From NCBI GenBank assembly GCA_002401655.1, contig NVTT01000038.1, forward strand, positions 8,406-15,871: a stretch of 7,466 nt of DNA. The letters run 5' to 3'. Position numbers and translations under genes: made by a program. Within the stretch, counting starts at the first letter, position 1; each line of letters opens with the position of its first letter. Below the pieces are notes generated by a model. That model was given only the letters and a program-made list of their open reading frames with translations. It did not search any database and had not been told where the DNA came from. Positions 1 through 6,157 of the stretch are shown one piece after another. The stretch comes from Gammaproteobacteria bacterium. GTDB taxonomy: Bacteria > Pseudomonadota > Gammaproteobacteria > Enterobacterales > Kangiellaceae.

Positions 1-24
1 GATGGTAATTTTACGCTTCAGTTA

Positions 25-46
25 ATCTTGACACATTGGTCAAGAT
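25..46. repeat. Perfect inverted repeat, 8-bp arms, overlapping a -35-like hexamer
   Basis: ATCTTGAC (25-32) and its exact reverse complement GTCAAGAT (39-46) flank the 6-bp spacer ACATTG. The left arm contains most of a TTGACA hexamer (28-33), so the palindrome has the position of an operator covering the -35 of a promoter that reads rightward. No T-tract follows on either strand, so it is not an intrinsic terminator. The binding protein, if any, cannot be named from the sequence. Confidence 0.55.
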
Positions 47-57
47 ACGTATATATT
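28..57 (+). promoter_or_regulatory. Candidate sigma70 promoter, distal, upstream of the nuclease gene
   Basis: TTGACA (28-33, perfect -35) is followed after 18 bp by TATATT (52-57, 5 of 6 matches to TATAAT). If used, it would give a 5' leader of roughly 255 nt before the nuclease ATG. It overlaps the 25-46 palindrome. AT-rich DNA makes chance matches common, so this is only a candidate; the PhoB-type promoter nearer the gene is an alternative start point. Confidence 0.35.
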
Positions 58-161
58 CTTCTTTGTATCCTATGGGTTTGGTGCGTCTTTTTTATGATAA
101 TCTCAATCCATTTGTACTACCGATTCAAGGTTGATTTTATGATTTTCATATCTTTTAGTGA

Positions 162-195
162 TTTTCATTTTGCTGTCATCATTGTCTCGTAAAAT
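162..195 (+). promoter_or_regulatory. Candidate PhoB box with -10 hexamer, driving the nuclease gene
   Basis: Two 7-mers in the PhoB-box arrangement are visible: TTTTCAT (162-168), a 4-bp T-rich spacer TTTG, and CTGTCAT (173-179). The second is identical to the E. coli consensus half-site and the first matches 5 of 7. The 11-bp period is the known spacing. A -10-like TAAAAT (190-195) starts after a 10-bp gap, the same gap as in the E. coli phoA promoter, where the second half-site stands in for the -35. A weaker third unit, GTCTCGT (184-190), continues the 11-bp phase. The inference is that the downstream secreted nuclease is induced by phosphate starvation. Confidence 0.55.
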
Positions 196-216
196 AATAA
201 CAACGAGGTCAGGATA

Positions 217-306
217 ATGTCTATTTTATTGATCATAGATAACCATAAATTGGCAGCTTTTTCTACTGTCAACTCCAACTCTGACCAAATTTCTGCTTCT
301 AATTAA
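217..306 (+). CDS. Possible 29-residue leader peptide upstream of the nuclease
   Basis: A short ATG-to-TAA frame with a good Shine-Dalgarno sequence (GAGG at 205-208, 8 nt before the ATG) would encode a 29-residue peptide beginning MSILLIIDNHKLAAF. It has a short hydrophobic start and a polar Ser/Asn-rich end. Its stop codon (304-306) sits immediately before the nuclease ribosome-binding site (308-313), as expected for translational coupling or a leader peptide. I recognise no family, and short frames like this arise by chance. It could equally be untranslated leader. Confidence 0.25.
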   Translation: MSILLIIDNHKLAAFSTVNSNSDQISASN

Positions 307-307
307 C

Positions 308-313
308 AAAGGA
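308..313 (+). promoter_or_regulatory. Ribosome-binding site fixing the nuclease start
   Basis: AAAGGA lies 8 nt before the ATG at 322. It favours that ATG over the in-frame TTG at 319, which would be only 5 nt away and adds a single residue. Confidence 0.75.
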
Positions 314-321
314 ATAAATTG

Positions 322-3300
322 ATGCGATTGTTTTCAATGCCCAATATTGGAACAAAATATAGTTCTAATACCAACGAAAAGCTCAAGCGTAAAACGCCAA
401 GCCTTTTGCTAACTGCGTTTGCAAGTGTTTTTGCTGCGCAGTCAGCTATGGCCGACGTTTTTATAAATGAAATTCACTACGATAATAGTGGCGGAGATAC
501 AGGTGAAGCTGTAGAAGTCGCAGGCGATGCAAATACAGACTTAACTGGCTGGAGTATTGTTTTATATAATGGAAACAATCAACAATCTTATAATACAGTT
601 AATTTAAGTGGTTCGATTCCAAACCAGCAAGATGGATTTGGCACTTTGGATTTTGCTATAAGCGGTATTCAAAATGGTGCTCCGGATGGTATTGCACTGG
701 TTGACGCTAGTAACAATCTCGTTCAATTTTTAAGCTATGAAGGTTCTTTTACTGCCATTGGTGGTGTTGCTGATGGTATCACTAGTGAAGATATTGGCGT
801 GTCCGAAGCAAGTAGCACTTTGGTAGGTGATTCACTTCAATTAGGTGGTACAGGTAGCGTCTATGCTGATTTCTCATGGGAAGCGGCTAGTGCAAATACT
901 TTTGCATCAATCAATACAAATCAAACTTTTGGTGGAGGCGGACCTCAAGTCGATGCAGCCCCAACAGTAATCAGTTCGATTCCTAGTAATAATTCAGGTG
1001 TAAACGCTTTAGATACTAATATCGATATTAGTTTCAGCGAAGCTGTTGATTTAGCTGACGGTTGGTATGCTATCGACTGTAATATAAGTGGAACGCATAC
1101 TGCCGTTGTTGCAGATGGACCTCAACACTATAGCCTTAACCCTGATACTGATTTTGACTTTAATGAAATCTGTACAGTTACAATTACAGCATCCTTAGTA
1201 ACCGATGTAGATGCAGATGATCCACCAGACGCGATGGAAAGTGATTATACATTTAGCTTTTCAACTGAAGTCGATTCGCCAATTCGTATCAATGAAGTTG
1301 ATGCAGATACTGCTGGTAGTGATACTTTAGAGTTCATCGAACTTTATGATGGCGGTGTTGGAAATACCTCTTTAGATGGGTTAGTGGTTGTTTTATATAA
1401 TGGCTCAGATGCTCAGTCTTATAATTCAGCTTTCGATCTAGATGGTTATTCAACAAACGCTGAAGGGTATTTCCTTTTAGGTAACGAGTTAGTCTCTCCT
1501 ACTCCATCAATCATTATTAATAATAATGGTATTCAAAACGGTGCAGATGCGGTGGCTATTCACGTTGGTGATGCTACTAACTATGAAAATGATACTCCGG
1601 TGTCAGCTTTAGGGTTAATCGATGCAATTGTTTATGATACAAACGATAGTAACAACGCAGGTTTATTGGATGTATTAACACCTAATCAACCTCAAAAGAA
1701 CGAAGATGATGCAGACGATAAAAATTCGCATTCAAATGCCCGTGTACCGGATGGTGGCGCGGCATTGGATACCGGTTCTTATATCGCTCAACTTCCTACA
1801 CCTCTTGCGAGTAATGTGACAGAAGCTGAAATCTTTGAAATTCAAGGTGCAGGTATGTCCTCTCCATTTGCTGGTGCATACGTTCGAACTTTAGGAAATG
1901 TTGTTACTGCTTTAGATACCAATGCTTTCTTTATGCAAACGCCTGAATCAAGAAGTGATCTAGATGAAAATACTTCTGACGGTATTTATGTCTTTACTGG
2001 TAGCGCTCCAACAGTTGTTGTTGGCGATATGGTTGATGTTGAAGGTCAAGTGATTGAGTATTTCGGTTTTACTGAATACAGCCGTCCTTTGGTTACAATC
2101 ACTAGTGGTGGACATGCTTTACCCGCGATGGTGACTTTTGATGCAAACACACCTTCTCCTATCCAACCTCAAATGGAAAATGAAGTAGAACGTTTTGAAG
2201 GAATGATTATTACCTTTGATGGTATTGCTTCAGCGGCGACGGGTCGTTTTGGTGATACTGCGGTAGTCGCAGGTGATACACGAGCATTCCGTGAACCAGG
2301 GATCGAATATCCTGGCGAAACTGGTCTTCCTGTTTGGGATGGTAATCCTGAAATCTTTGAAGTTGATCCGAATGCATTAGGTGGTGACAATCCAACTATT
2401 TTTGCTGGACAATCTGTTTCTGCAACAGGTCCTCTAGGATTCTCATTTGGTGATTATCAAGTTTGGCCTACAGAGTTAAACCTTGGCGAACAACCTGATT
2501 TATTAGTTAAAGTGCGTGACCGAGCGGATGCTGAAATGACGGTTGGTTCACTTAACATGTTTCGTTTGTTTGGTGATATGGATCAGACGGCAGTGCGTTT
2601 AAGTAAAATCTCGCGTTTTGTTGTTAATATTATGGATTCTCCAGATGTTCTCGCTGTTAGCGAAGTTGGCACACTTGCCGTACTAGAATCGTTGGCGTCG
2701 GAAATCACCCTTTTGAATCCAGATGTCCAATATACCGCTCATCTACAAGAAGGTAATGATGTCGGTGGTATAGACGTCGGATTCTTAACAAGAAGCCATA
2801 TAGCAGTGGATGACGTAACGCAATACGGTCTAGATACTATTTTCGATTTTGATGGATCAAAGCTAAATGACAGGCCACCACTGGTGTTCAAAGGTCGCAA
2901 CACAGCCAATGGAAGCAATTTTCCCATTCAGGTACTAGTTGTCCATAATCGTTCATTAAGCAGAGTAGATACTAGCGAACGAGTTAGACTGAAAAGGCTC
3001 ACACAAGCTCAGTTTGTGGCTAATCTTGTACAGGATATTCAAGAAGAAAATCCTGAGGTTAATCTAGTTGTGACCGGTGATTTCAACGCTTATCAATTTA
3101 GCGATAGTTACGTTGATGTGATTGGTCAAATCAAAGGAACTTCAGTTGAAGCTGATAACCTACTTTGGGAACAAAGCCCTGTATCTCCAGAGCTGACTAA
3201 CCAAGTGGATAGTTTGCCTGATGAAGAGCAATATTCCTTTATCTTTAGAGGTAGCTCTCAAGTGCTTGATCATGCTTTAACTACTAGTAACTTGGAAAGA

Positions 3301-3744
3301 ATGATTACTGGTTTTGGATTTTCTCGTGGCAACTCAGATGTTCCAGCTAGCTTAGTGAATGATGATACTGACGAACTTCGTTCATCGGATCATGATGGTG
3401 TTGTTTTATTCATTAAAATGGATAGCGATAACGACACAATCTTTGATGATGCGGATCAATGTGCAGCAACGTCTATTCCTGAAACTGCGCCCGCGAAAGG
3501 ATTGAAGCCTAACTATTATGCATTGTTAGATGGTGACACAACGTTTGATTCAATTGATTCACCATACTCTCGTGAAAAACGTGACTTCACTATTGAAGAT
3601 ACAGCGGGTTGTTCTTGTGAGCAGATTGCTGAGAAACGTGGTATGGGTAACGTTCCAGCAGGCGCATTAAAGCATGGTTGTAGTCTTGGGTTAATGAAAA
3701 AATGGATTCGTCATGTAAAATACGATGAACCTTTTAATGGTTAA
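322..3744 (+). CDS. Secreted ExeM/Xds-type extracellular nuclease with two lamin-tail domains
   Basis: A 1140-residue exported protein, predicted to be a metal-dependent nuclease that degrades extracellular DNA. Residues 1-44 form a long Sec signal peptide: basic KLKRK, hydrophobic LLLTAFASVFAA, then an AMA/D cleavage site. Next come a lamin-tail domain (about 45-205), a bacterial Ig-like domain (about 213-317), a second lamin-tail domain (about 321-490) and an OB-fold-like region (about 503-725). An endonuclease/exonuclease/phosphatase domain (about 739-1031) has its signature residues intact: N745 in SLN, E781, H875 in VHNRSLS, D920 and N922 in GDFN, and D1023-H1024-D1025 in SDHD. A calcium-binding-like DSDNDT segment (1034-1047) leads to a Cys-rich tail with GCSCEQ (C1097, C1099) and C1120. 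It is longer than ExeM/Xds (about 870 residues, from memory) because of the Ig-like domain and second lamin-tail domain. There is no GlyGly-CTERM anchor, so release through type II secretion is plausible. It appears monocistronic and probably under PhoB control. Family assignment is firm; DNA as substrate is inferred from homologues. Confidence 0.92.
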   Translation: MRLFSMPNIGTKYSSNTNEKLKRKTPSLLLTAFASVFAAQSAMADVFINEIHYDNSGGDTGEAVEVAGDANTDLTGWSIVLYNGNNQQSYNTVNLSGSIPNQQDGFGTLDFAISGIQNGAPDGIALVDASNNLVQFLSYEGSFTAIGGVADGITSEDIGVSEASSTLVGDSLQLGGTGSVYADFSWEAASANTFASINTNQTFGGGGPQVDAAPTVISSIPSNNSGVNALDTNIDISFSEAVDLADGWYAIDCNISGTHTAVVADGPQHYSLNPDTDFDFNEICTVTITASLVTDVDADDPPDAMESDYTFSFSTEVDSPIRINEVDADTAGSDTLEFIELYDGGVGNTSLDGLVVVLYNGSDAQSYNSAFDLDGYSTNAEGYFLLGNELVSPTPSIIINNNGIQNGADAVAIHVGDATNYENDTPVSALGLIDAIVYDTNDSNNAGLLDVLTPNQPQKNEDDADDKNSHSNARVPDGGAALDTGSYIAQLPTPLASNVTEAEIFEIQGAGMSSPFAGAYVRTLGNVVTALDTNAFFMQTPESRSDLDENTSDGIYVFTGSAPTVVVGDMVDVEGQVIEYFGFTEYSRPLVTITSGGHALPAMVTFDANTPSPIQPQMENEVERFEGMIITFDGIASAATGRFGDTAVVAGDTRAFREPGIEYPGETGLPVWDGNPEIFEVDPNALGGDNPTIFAGQSVSATGPLGFSFGDYQVWPTELNLGEQPDLLVKVRDRADAEMTVGSLNMFRLFGDMDQTAVRLSKISRFVVNIMDSPDVLAVSEVGTLAVLESLASEITLLNPDVQYTAHLQEGNDVGGIDVGFLTRSHIAVDDVTQYGLDTIFDFDGSKLNDRPPLVFKGRNTANGSNFPIQVLVVHNRSLSRVDTSERVRLKRLTQAQFVANLVQDIQEENPEVNLVVTGDFNAYQFSDSYVDVIGQIKGTSVEADNLLWEQSPVSPELTNQVDSLPDEEQYSFIFRGSSQVLDHALTTSNLERMITGFGFSRGNSDVPASLVNDDTDELRSSDHDGVVLFIKMDSDNDTIFDDADQCAATSIPETAPAKGLKPNYYALLDGDTTFDSIDSPYSREKRDFTIEDTAGCSCEQIAEKRGMGNVPAGALKHGCSLGLMKKWIRHVKYDEPFNG

Positions 3745-3765
3745 TTTTTGATGATTAGAACAATG

Positions 3766-3794
3766 AAAAGCCGGCTTTTATAGCCGGTTTTTTT
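3766..3794 (+). terminator. Rho-independent terminator after the nuclease gene
   Basis: AAAAGCCGGCT (3766-3776) pairs with AGCCGGTTTTT (3782-3792) through an 11-bp stem with one G-U pair and a 5-nt loop (TTTAT), running into a T-tract that ends at 3794. It begins 21 nt after the nuclease stop codon. It separates the nuclease from the toxin-antitoxin pair. Confidence 0.92.
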
Positions 3795-3842
3795 ATTTTA
3801 AATCTAAATTCAAATTCTTTCTTAATGTGACTTTAAATAAAC

Positions 3843-3885
3843 TTCATGCATTATGATTGCTTATTCATGCTAAAAAGAATAAACT
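3843..3885 (+). promoter_or_regulatory. Probable promoter/operator of the toxin-antitoxin pair
   Basis: This stretch lies between the terminator and the antitoxin gene. TTCATGC occurs twice (3843-3849 and 3864-3870), with starts 21 bp apart, close to two helical turns. The repeats flank a poor -35-like TTGCTT (3857-3862), which is followed 17 bp later by TAAACT (3880-3885). Ribbon-helix-helix antitoxins usually repress their own promoter by binding repeated short sites, so these could be operator half-sites. The promoter hexamers match consensus weakly, and the placement is inferred from context. Confidence 0.3.
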
Positions 3886-3890
3886 CTTAA

Positions 3891-3901
3891 TATCAAAGAG
3901 A
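3891..3901 (+). repeat. 11-bp direct repeat, copy 1, upstream of the antitoxin
   Basis: TATCAAAGAGA occurs here, 11 nt before the antitoxin ATG, and again at 4231-4241, 8 nt before the toxin ATG. The purine-rich 3' part forms part of each gene's ribosome-binding site; in this copy it runs on into GGGA, giving a stronger site. Confidence 0.7.
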
Positions 3902-3912
3902 GGGATAGTATT

Positions 3913-4179
3913 ATGGCTAATTTACAAGTTAAGTCGATCGATGAACAATTATACAAGTCTCTTGGCAGAAGGGCTGCTTTAGAAAATAGATCAATCAGTC
4001 AAGAAGTTGTTTCCATTCTAAAAGATTATCTATCTAAACCAAGTACAAAACACGCAAAAACAAACGAACAGTTCATGCAACTTTGTGGAAGTTGGGTTGA
4101 TGATAAATCAGCGGAGCAAATATCTAAAGAAATACGAAACAGTCGTTCCCGATCTAAACATAGAGATATCAGTCTCTAG
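3913..4179 (+). CDS. vapB: VapB/FitA-like ribbon-helix-helix antitoxin
   Basis: An 88-residue antitoxin predicted to neutralise the downstream PIN-domain RNase and to repress the pair's own promoter as a DNA-bound dimer. Residues 2-9 (ANLQVKSI) form the DNA-contacting ribbon strand. They are followed by helix 1 (about 11-24, EQLYKSLGRRAALE), the turn NRSIS and helix 2 (about 29-41), which is the FitA/Arc-type fold. The tail, about 52-80, carries the LCGSWVDDKSAEQISKEIR pattern typical of antitoxins that insert into the VapC active site. The ATG has a strong AGAGAGGGA ribosome-binding site 7 nt upstream, stronger than that of the toxin, as expected if antitoxin is made in excess. Length is usual for the family. 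The 70-bp gap to the toxin is not. Confidence 0.9.
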   Translation: MANLQVKSIDEQLYKSLGRRAALENRSISQEVVSILKDYLSKPSTKHAKTNEQFMQLCGSWVDDKSAEQISKEIRNSRSRSKHRDISL

Positions 4180-4249
4180 GAGCATGTCCGAATCACGGCG
4201 CTGTCAACAGCATTGAAATTACATACTGTTTATCAAAGAGATTAATTAA
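4180..4249 (+). other. 70-bp non-coding gap inside the toxin-antitoxin operon
   Basis: Paired vapB and vapC genes normally overlap or lie a few bases apart; here 70 bp separate them. The first part (about 4179-4212) is visibly richer in G and C than its surroundings and contains the small palindrome GCTGTCAACAGC (4200-4211). The last part holds the second TATCAAAGAGA (4231-4241), which acts as the toxin ribosome-binding site. An in-frame TAA at 4247-4249 directly precedes the toxin ATG, so the toxin cannot start further upstream. I see no terminator. Confidence 0.7.
4231..4241 (+). repeat. 11-bp direct repeat, copy 2, upstream of the toxin
   Basis: TATCAAAGAGA is identical to 3891-3901, at an offset of 340 bp. 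Its AAAGAGA end is the apparent toxin ribosome-binding site, 8 nt before the ATG at 4250. Confidence 0.7.
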
Positions 4250-4645
4250 ATGTACTTAATAGATACCGATATAATAATTTACTCTCTAAAAGGCGTAACC
4301 TCAGTAACGGACAACTTTGAGAGCCACGCTAATGCTCCAAAAGCAATTTCTGTCATTAGCTACGGCGAATTAGTTTATGGAGCACAGAAATCAATGCAAG
4401 TTCCCAGTAACTTAGCCAAAGTTAACCGAATTAAAGAAATATTTCCTATTATCGATCTTTCGCCGTCAATTATGGATTGTTTCGGACTGTTAAAAGCTCA
4501 GTTAAGTAAAAATGGAATTACGGTCGATGATTTTGATCTATTGATAGGCGCGACGGCTATAACTTATGGTTACACCATCGTAACCAATAACGAGAAACAC
4601 TTTTCTAAAATACCCGATCTATCTATTGAGAATTGGAATCAATAA
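4250..4645 (+). CDS. vapC: VapC-type PIN-domain RNase toxin
   Basis: A 131-residue single-domain PIN ribonuclease, the usual length for a VapC toxin. It is predicted to cut RNA (tRNA or rRNA in characterised VapCs) when the antitoxin is lost. The motifs are in order: MYLIDTDI at the N-terminus with D5 and D7, E40 in SYGELVYG, D96 in DDFDLLIGATA (D93 and D94 adjacent), and TNNEKHF (112-118) at the C-terminal motif, where many PIN proteins have a further Asp. The TNNxxHF form is common in this subfamily, so I take the toxin to be active. The start is fixed by the in-frame stop immediately upstream and the AAAGAGA site. The gene follows the antitoxin after 70 bp and ends facing the convergent ugd. 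Its RNA target cannot be read from sequence. Confidence 0.93.
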   Translation: MYLIDTDIIIYSLKGVTSVTDNFESHANAPKAISVISYGELVYGAQKSMQVPSNLAKVNRIKEIFPIIDLSPSIMDCFGLLKAQLSKNGITVDDFDLLIGATAITYGYTIVTNNEKHFSKIPDLSIENWNQ

Positions 4646-4733
4646 ATTTATTTTGAGACAAAGCAGTCTATCGACGTCATACCTATCCCACCTCAAGATG
4701 TAGGTTTACAATGTCAGTTCAGGTCAAACTAAA
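4646..4733. other. Short intergenic region between convergent vapC and ugd
   Basis: Transcription from both sides meets in these 88 bp. An AT-only palindrome AATAAATTTATT (4641-4652) spans the vapC stop codon, and ACCTA/TAGGT form a weak 5-bp inverted pair around 4681-4705. Neither has the GC stem and T-tract of an intrinsic terminator, so I call none. Confidence 0.6.
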
Positions 4734-6071
4734 TCAAGACGACACAGATAAACCTCTACCGATACCGTAATATGAAAACCCTTGCTCTTTCATGTCGACT
4801 GGATCAAATAAGTTTCGACCATCTACGATTAATTTTTCTGATACTGAGCTTTTAATCAAATTAAAATCAGGCGCTCTAAACTGGCTCCACTCAGTACAAA
4901 TCACCAGTGCATCTGATCCATTTAAAGCGGTTTCTTTTGTTCCAGTTAATAAAAGATCATCTCGATTGCCATAAATTCTTTGGCATTCTTCCATAGCTTC
5001 TGGATCATACGCCTGCACCTTCGCACCGCTTTTCCATAAAGACTCCATCAAAACGCGACTTGATGCTTCCCTCATATCATCTGTATTTGGCTTAAAACTT
5101 AATCCCCATAGCGCAATCGTTTTACCATTTAGGTCACCATTAAAATGCTTATTTAAATAACTAAACAACTTGCCTTTTTGGGCATGGTTAACTTTTTCAA
5201 CCGCATTTAATATTGAAGATTCATATCCATGTTGAGAGGCTGTTTTTGCGAGCGCTTGAACATCTTTGGGAAAGCAAGATCCTCCGTAACCGCAACCAGG
5301 ATAAATAAACTGATAACCAATTCGAGGGTCGCTACCAATGCCATGCCTTACCGCTTCAATATCAGCACCTAAAATTTCTGCCAAATTAGCCATTTCATTC
5401 ATAAACGAAATTTTTGTTGCGAGCATACAATTGGCTGCGTATTTTGTTAACTCTGCGCTCTTCACATCCATCACAATAATTCGGTCATGGTTTCTATTAA
5501 ATGGCGCATATAACTGGCGCATACTCTTTTCAGTTTCACTATTATCGGTACCAATAATGATTCTGTCAGGCTTCAAGCAATCACTAACCGCTGCACCTTC
5601 CTTTAAAAACTCAGGATTTGAAACAACCGAAAATGATAAGTCTGACTTTCTTGATTCCAATTTTTTTCGAATAACGGCAGTAACTTTATCTCCAGTTCCC
5701 ACCGGAACCGTCGATTTATCGATAATTATTTGTGAAGAAGTCATATGCTCAGCAATCGTTTCCGCAACCGCTAAAACATATTTCAAATCAGCAGCCCCAT
5801 CTTCATCTGGAGGTGTTCCTACTGCGATAAACTGAAAGTCACTCTGTTCAATCGCTGACTTAGCATCGGTAGTAAACTGCAATCGTCCAGATTTATAATT
5901 TTCAATCACTAATGGCGTTAAACCTGGCTCATAAATGGGGATTTTACCTTGTTTTAAAGACTCTACTTTGGCTTCATCTATGTCAACACAAATCACATCG
6001 TGCCCGACAGATGCAAGTACGGCTCCTTGAACAAGCCCCACGTAACCAATTCCAAATACTGTTACTTTCAT
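4734..6071 (-). CDS. ugd: UDP-glucose 6-dehydrogenase
   Basis: A 445-residue cytoplasmic enzyme that oxidises UDP-glucose to UDP-glucuronate with two NAD+, supplying precursor for capsule, exopolysaccharide or lipopolysaccharide. The N-terminal Rossmann fold has GIGYVG (7-12) and the NAD-ribose acid D30 in VDID. The YEPGL motif (47-51), STVPVGT (120-126) and NPEFLKEG (152-159, with E154) are present. The catalytic region keeps K210 and N214 in ELTKYAAN, the dimer helix with [11 protein letters not shown], and [10 protein letters not shown] (261-270) with nucleophile C266 and D270. The C-terminal UDP-binding domain has [12 protein letters not shown] (325-336) and R419 in DGRN. Length is normal. 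The ATG has an AGAGG site 5 nt upstream (complement of 6077-6081). It lies 86 bp downstream of a paralogous gene on the same strand and is probably the last gene of an operon entering from the right. All hallmark residues are present, so activity is expected. Confidence 0.97.
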   Translation of the reverse strand: MKVTVFGIGYVGLVQGAVLASVGHDVICVDIDEAKVESLKQGKIPIYEPGLTPLVIENYKSGRLQFTTDAKSAIEQSDFQFIAVGTPPDEDGAADLKYVLAVAETIAEHMTSSQIIIDKSTVPVGTGDKVTAVIRKKLESRKSDLSFSVVSNPEFLKEGAAVSDCLKPDRIIIGTDNSETEKSMRQLYAPFNRNHDRIIVMDVKSAELTKYAANCMLATKISFMNEMANLAEILGADIEAVRHGIGSDPRIGYQFIYPGCGYGGSCFPKDVQALAKTASQHGYESSILNAVEKVNHAQKGKLFSYLNKHFNGDLNGKTIALWGLSFKPNTDDMREASSRVLMESLWKSGAKVQAYDPEAMEECQRIYGNRDDLLLTGTKETALNGSDALVICTEWSQFRAPDFNLIKSSVSEKLIVDGRNLFDPVDMKEQGFSYYGIGRGLSVSS

Positions 6072-6107
6072 TTAAACCTCTTTATTCATCTCTTTTCTGA
6101 TTTATTT

Positions 6108-6149
6108 CAATCTCAACTAACCAATCTCAACTAACTAAGCTCGACTAAT
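6108..6149. repeat. 14-bp tandem repeat between the two dehydrogenase genes
   Basis: CAATCTCAACTAAC occurs at 6108-6121 and again, directly abutting and identical, at 6122-6135. A third degenerate unit, TAAGCTCGACTAAT (6136-6149), matches 10 of 14. Read in the direction of transcription the unit is GTTAGTTGAGATTG, so each perfect copy presents a TTGAGA that resembles a -35. The array fills about half of the 86-bp gap upstream of the ugd ribosome-binding site. It may be a protein-binding site, a leader element or simple slippage. Confidence 0.8.
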
Positions 6150-6157
6150 CAGAGTCA

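Noticed and set aside
1..192. An open frame with no start codon running from the window edge to a TAA at 190-192, giving a very hydrophobic peptide
   Set aside because: It could be the 3' end of a membrane protein, but T-rich DNA yields hydrophobic peptides by chance. I see no family motif, and the promoter-like and PhoB-box elements lie inside it.
319..321. TTG as alternative start of the nuclease gene
   Set aside because: The ATG at 322 is a better codon, has optimal spacing to AAAGGA, and the choice changes the protein by one residue.
2169..2927. Minus-strand open frames of 61-73 codons inside the nuclease gene
   Set aside because: They are antisense to conserved parts of a well-supported coding region and show no recognisable domain or convincing start signal.
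4646..4733. A shared bidirectional terminator or an integron attC site after vapC
   Set aside because: Only weak AT-only or 4-5 bp inverted pairs are present, with no T-tract after a GC stem, and no attC-like core sites could be recognised around the toxin-antitoxin pair.
5338..5835. A 165-codon plus-strand open frame antisense to ugd
   Set aside because: The opposite strand encodes highly conserved Ugd motifs, and the product has no family features. Other plus-strand frames at 4792-4974, 5912-6100 and 6471-6707 were rejected on the same grounds.
6072..6157. An internal sigma70 promoter for ugd using TTGAGA in the 14-bp repeats
   Set aside because: The sequence 17 bp downstream of the first TTGAGA (AAATAA) is a poor -10, and the second copy has none, so I do not annotate a promoter.
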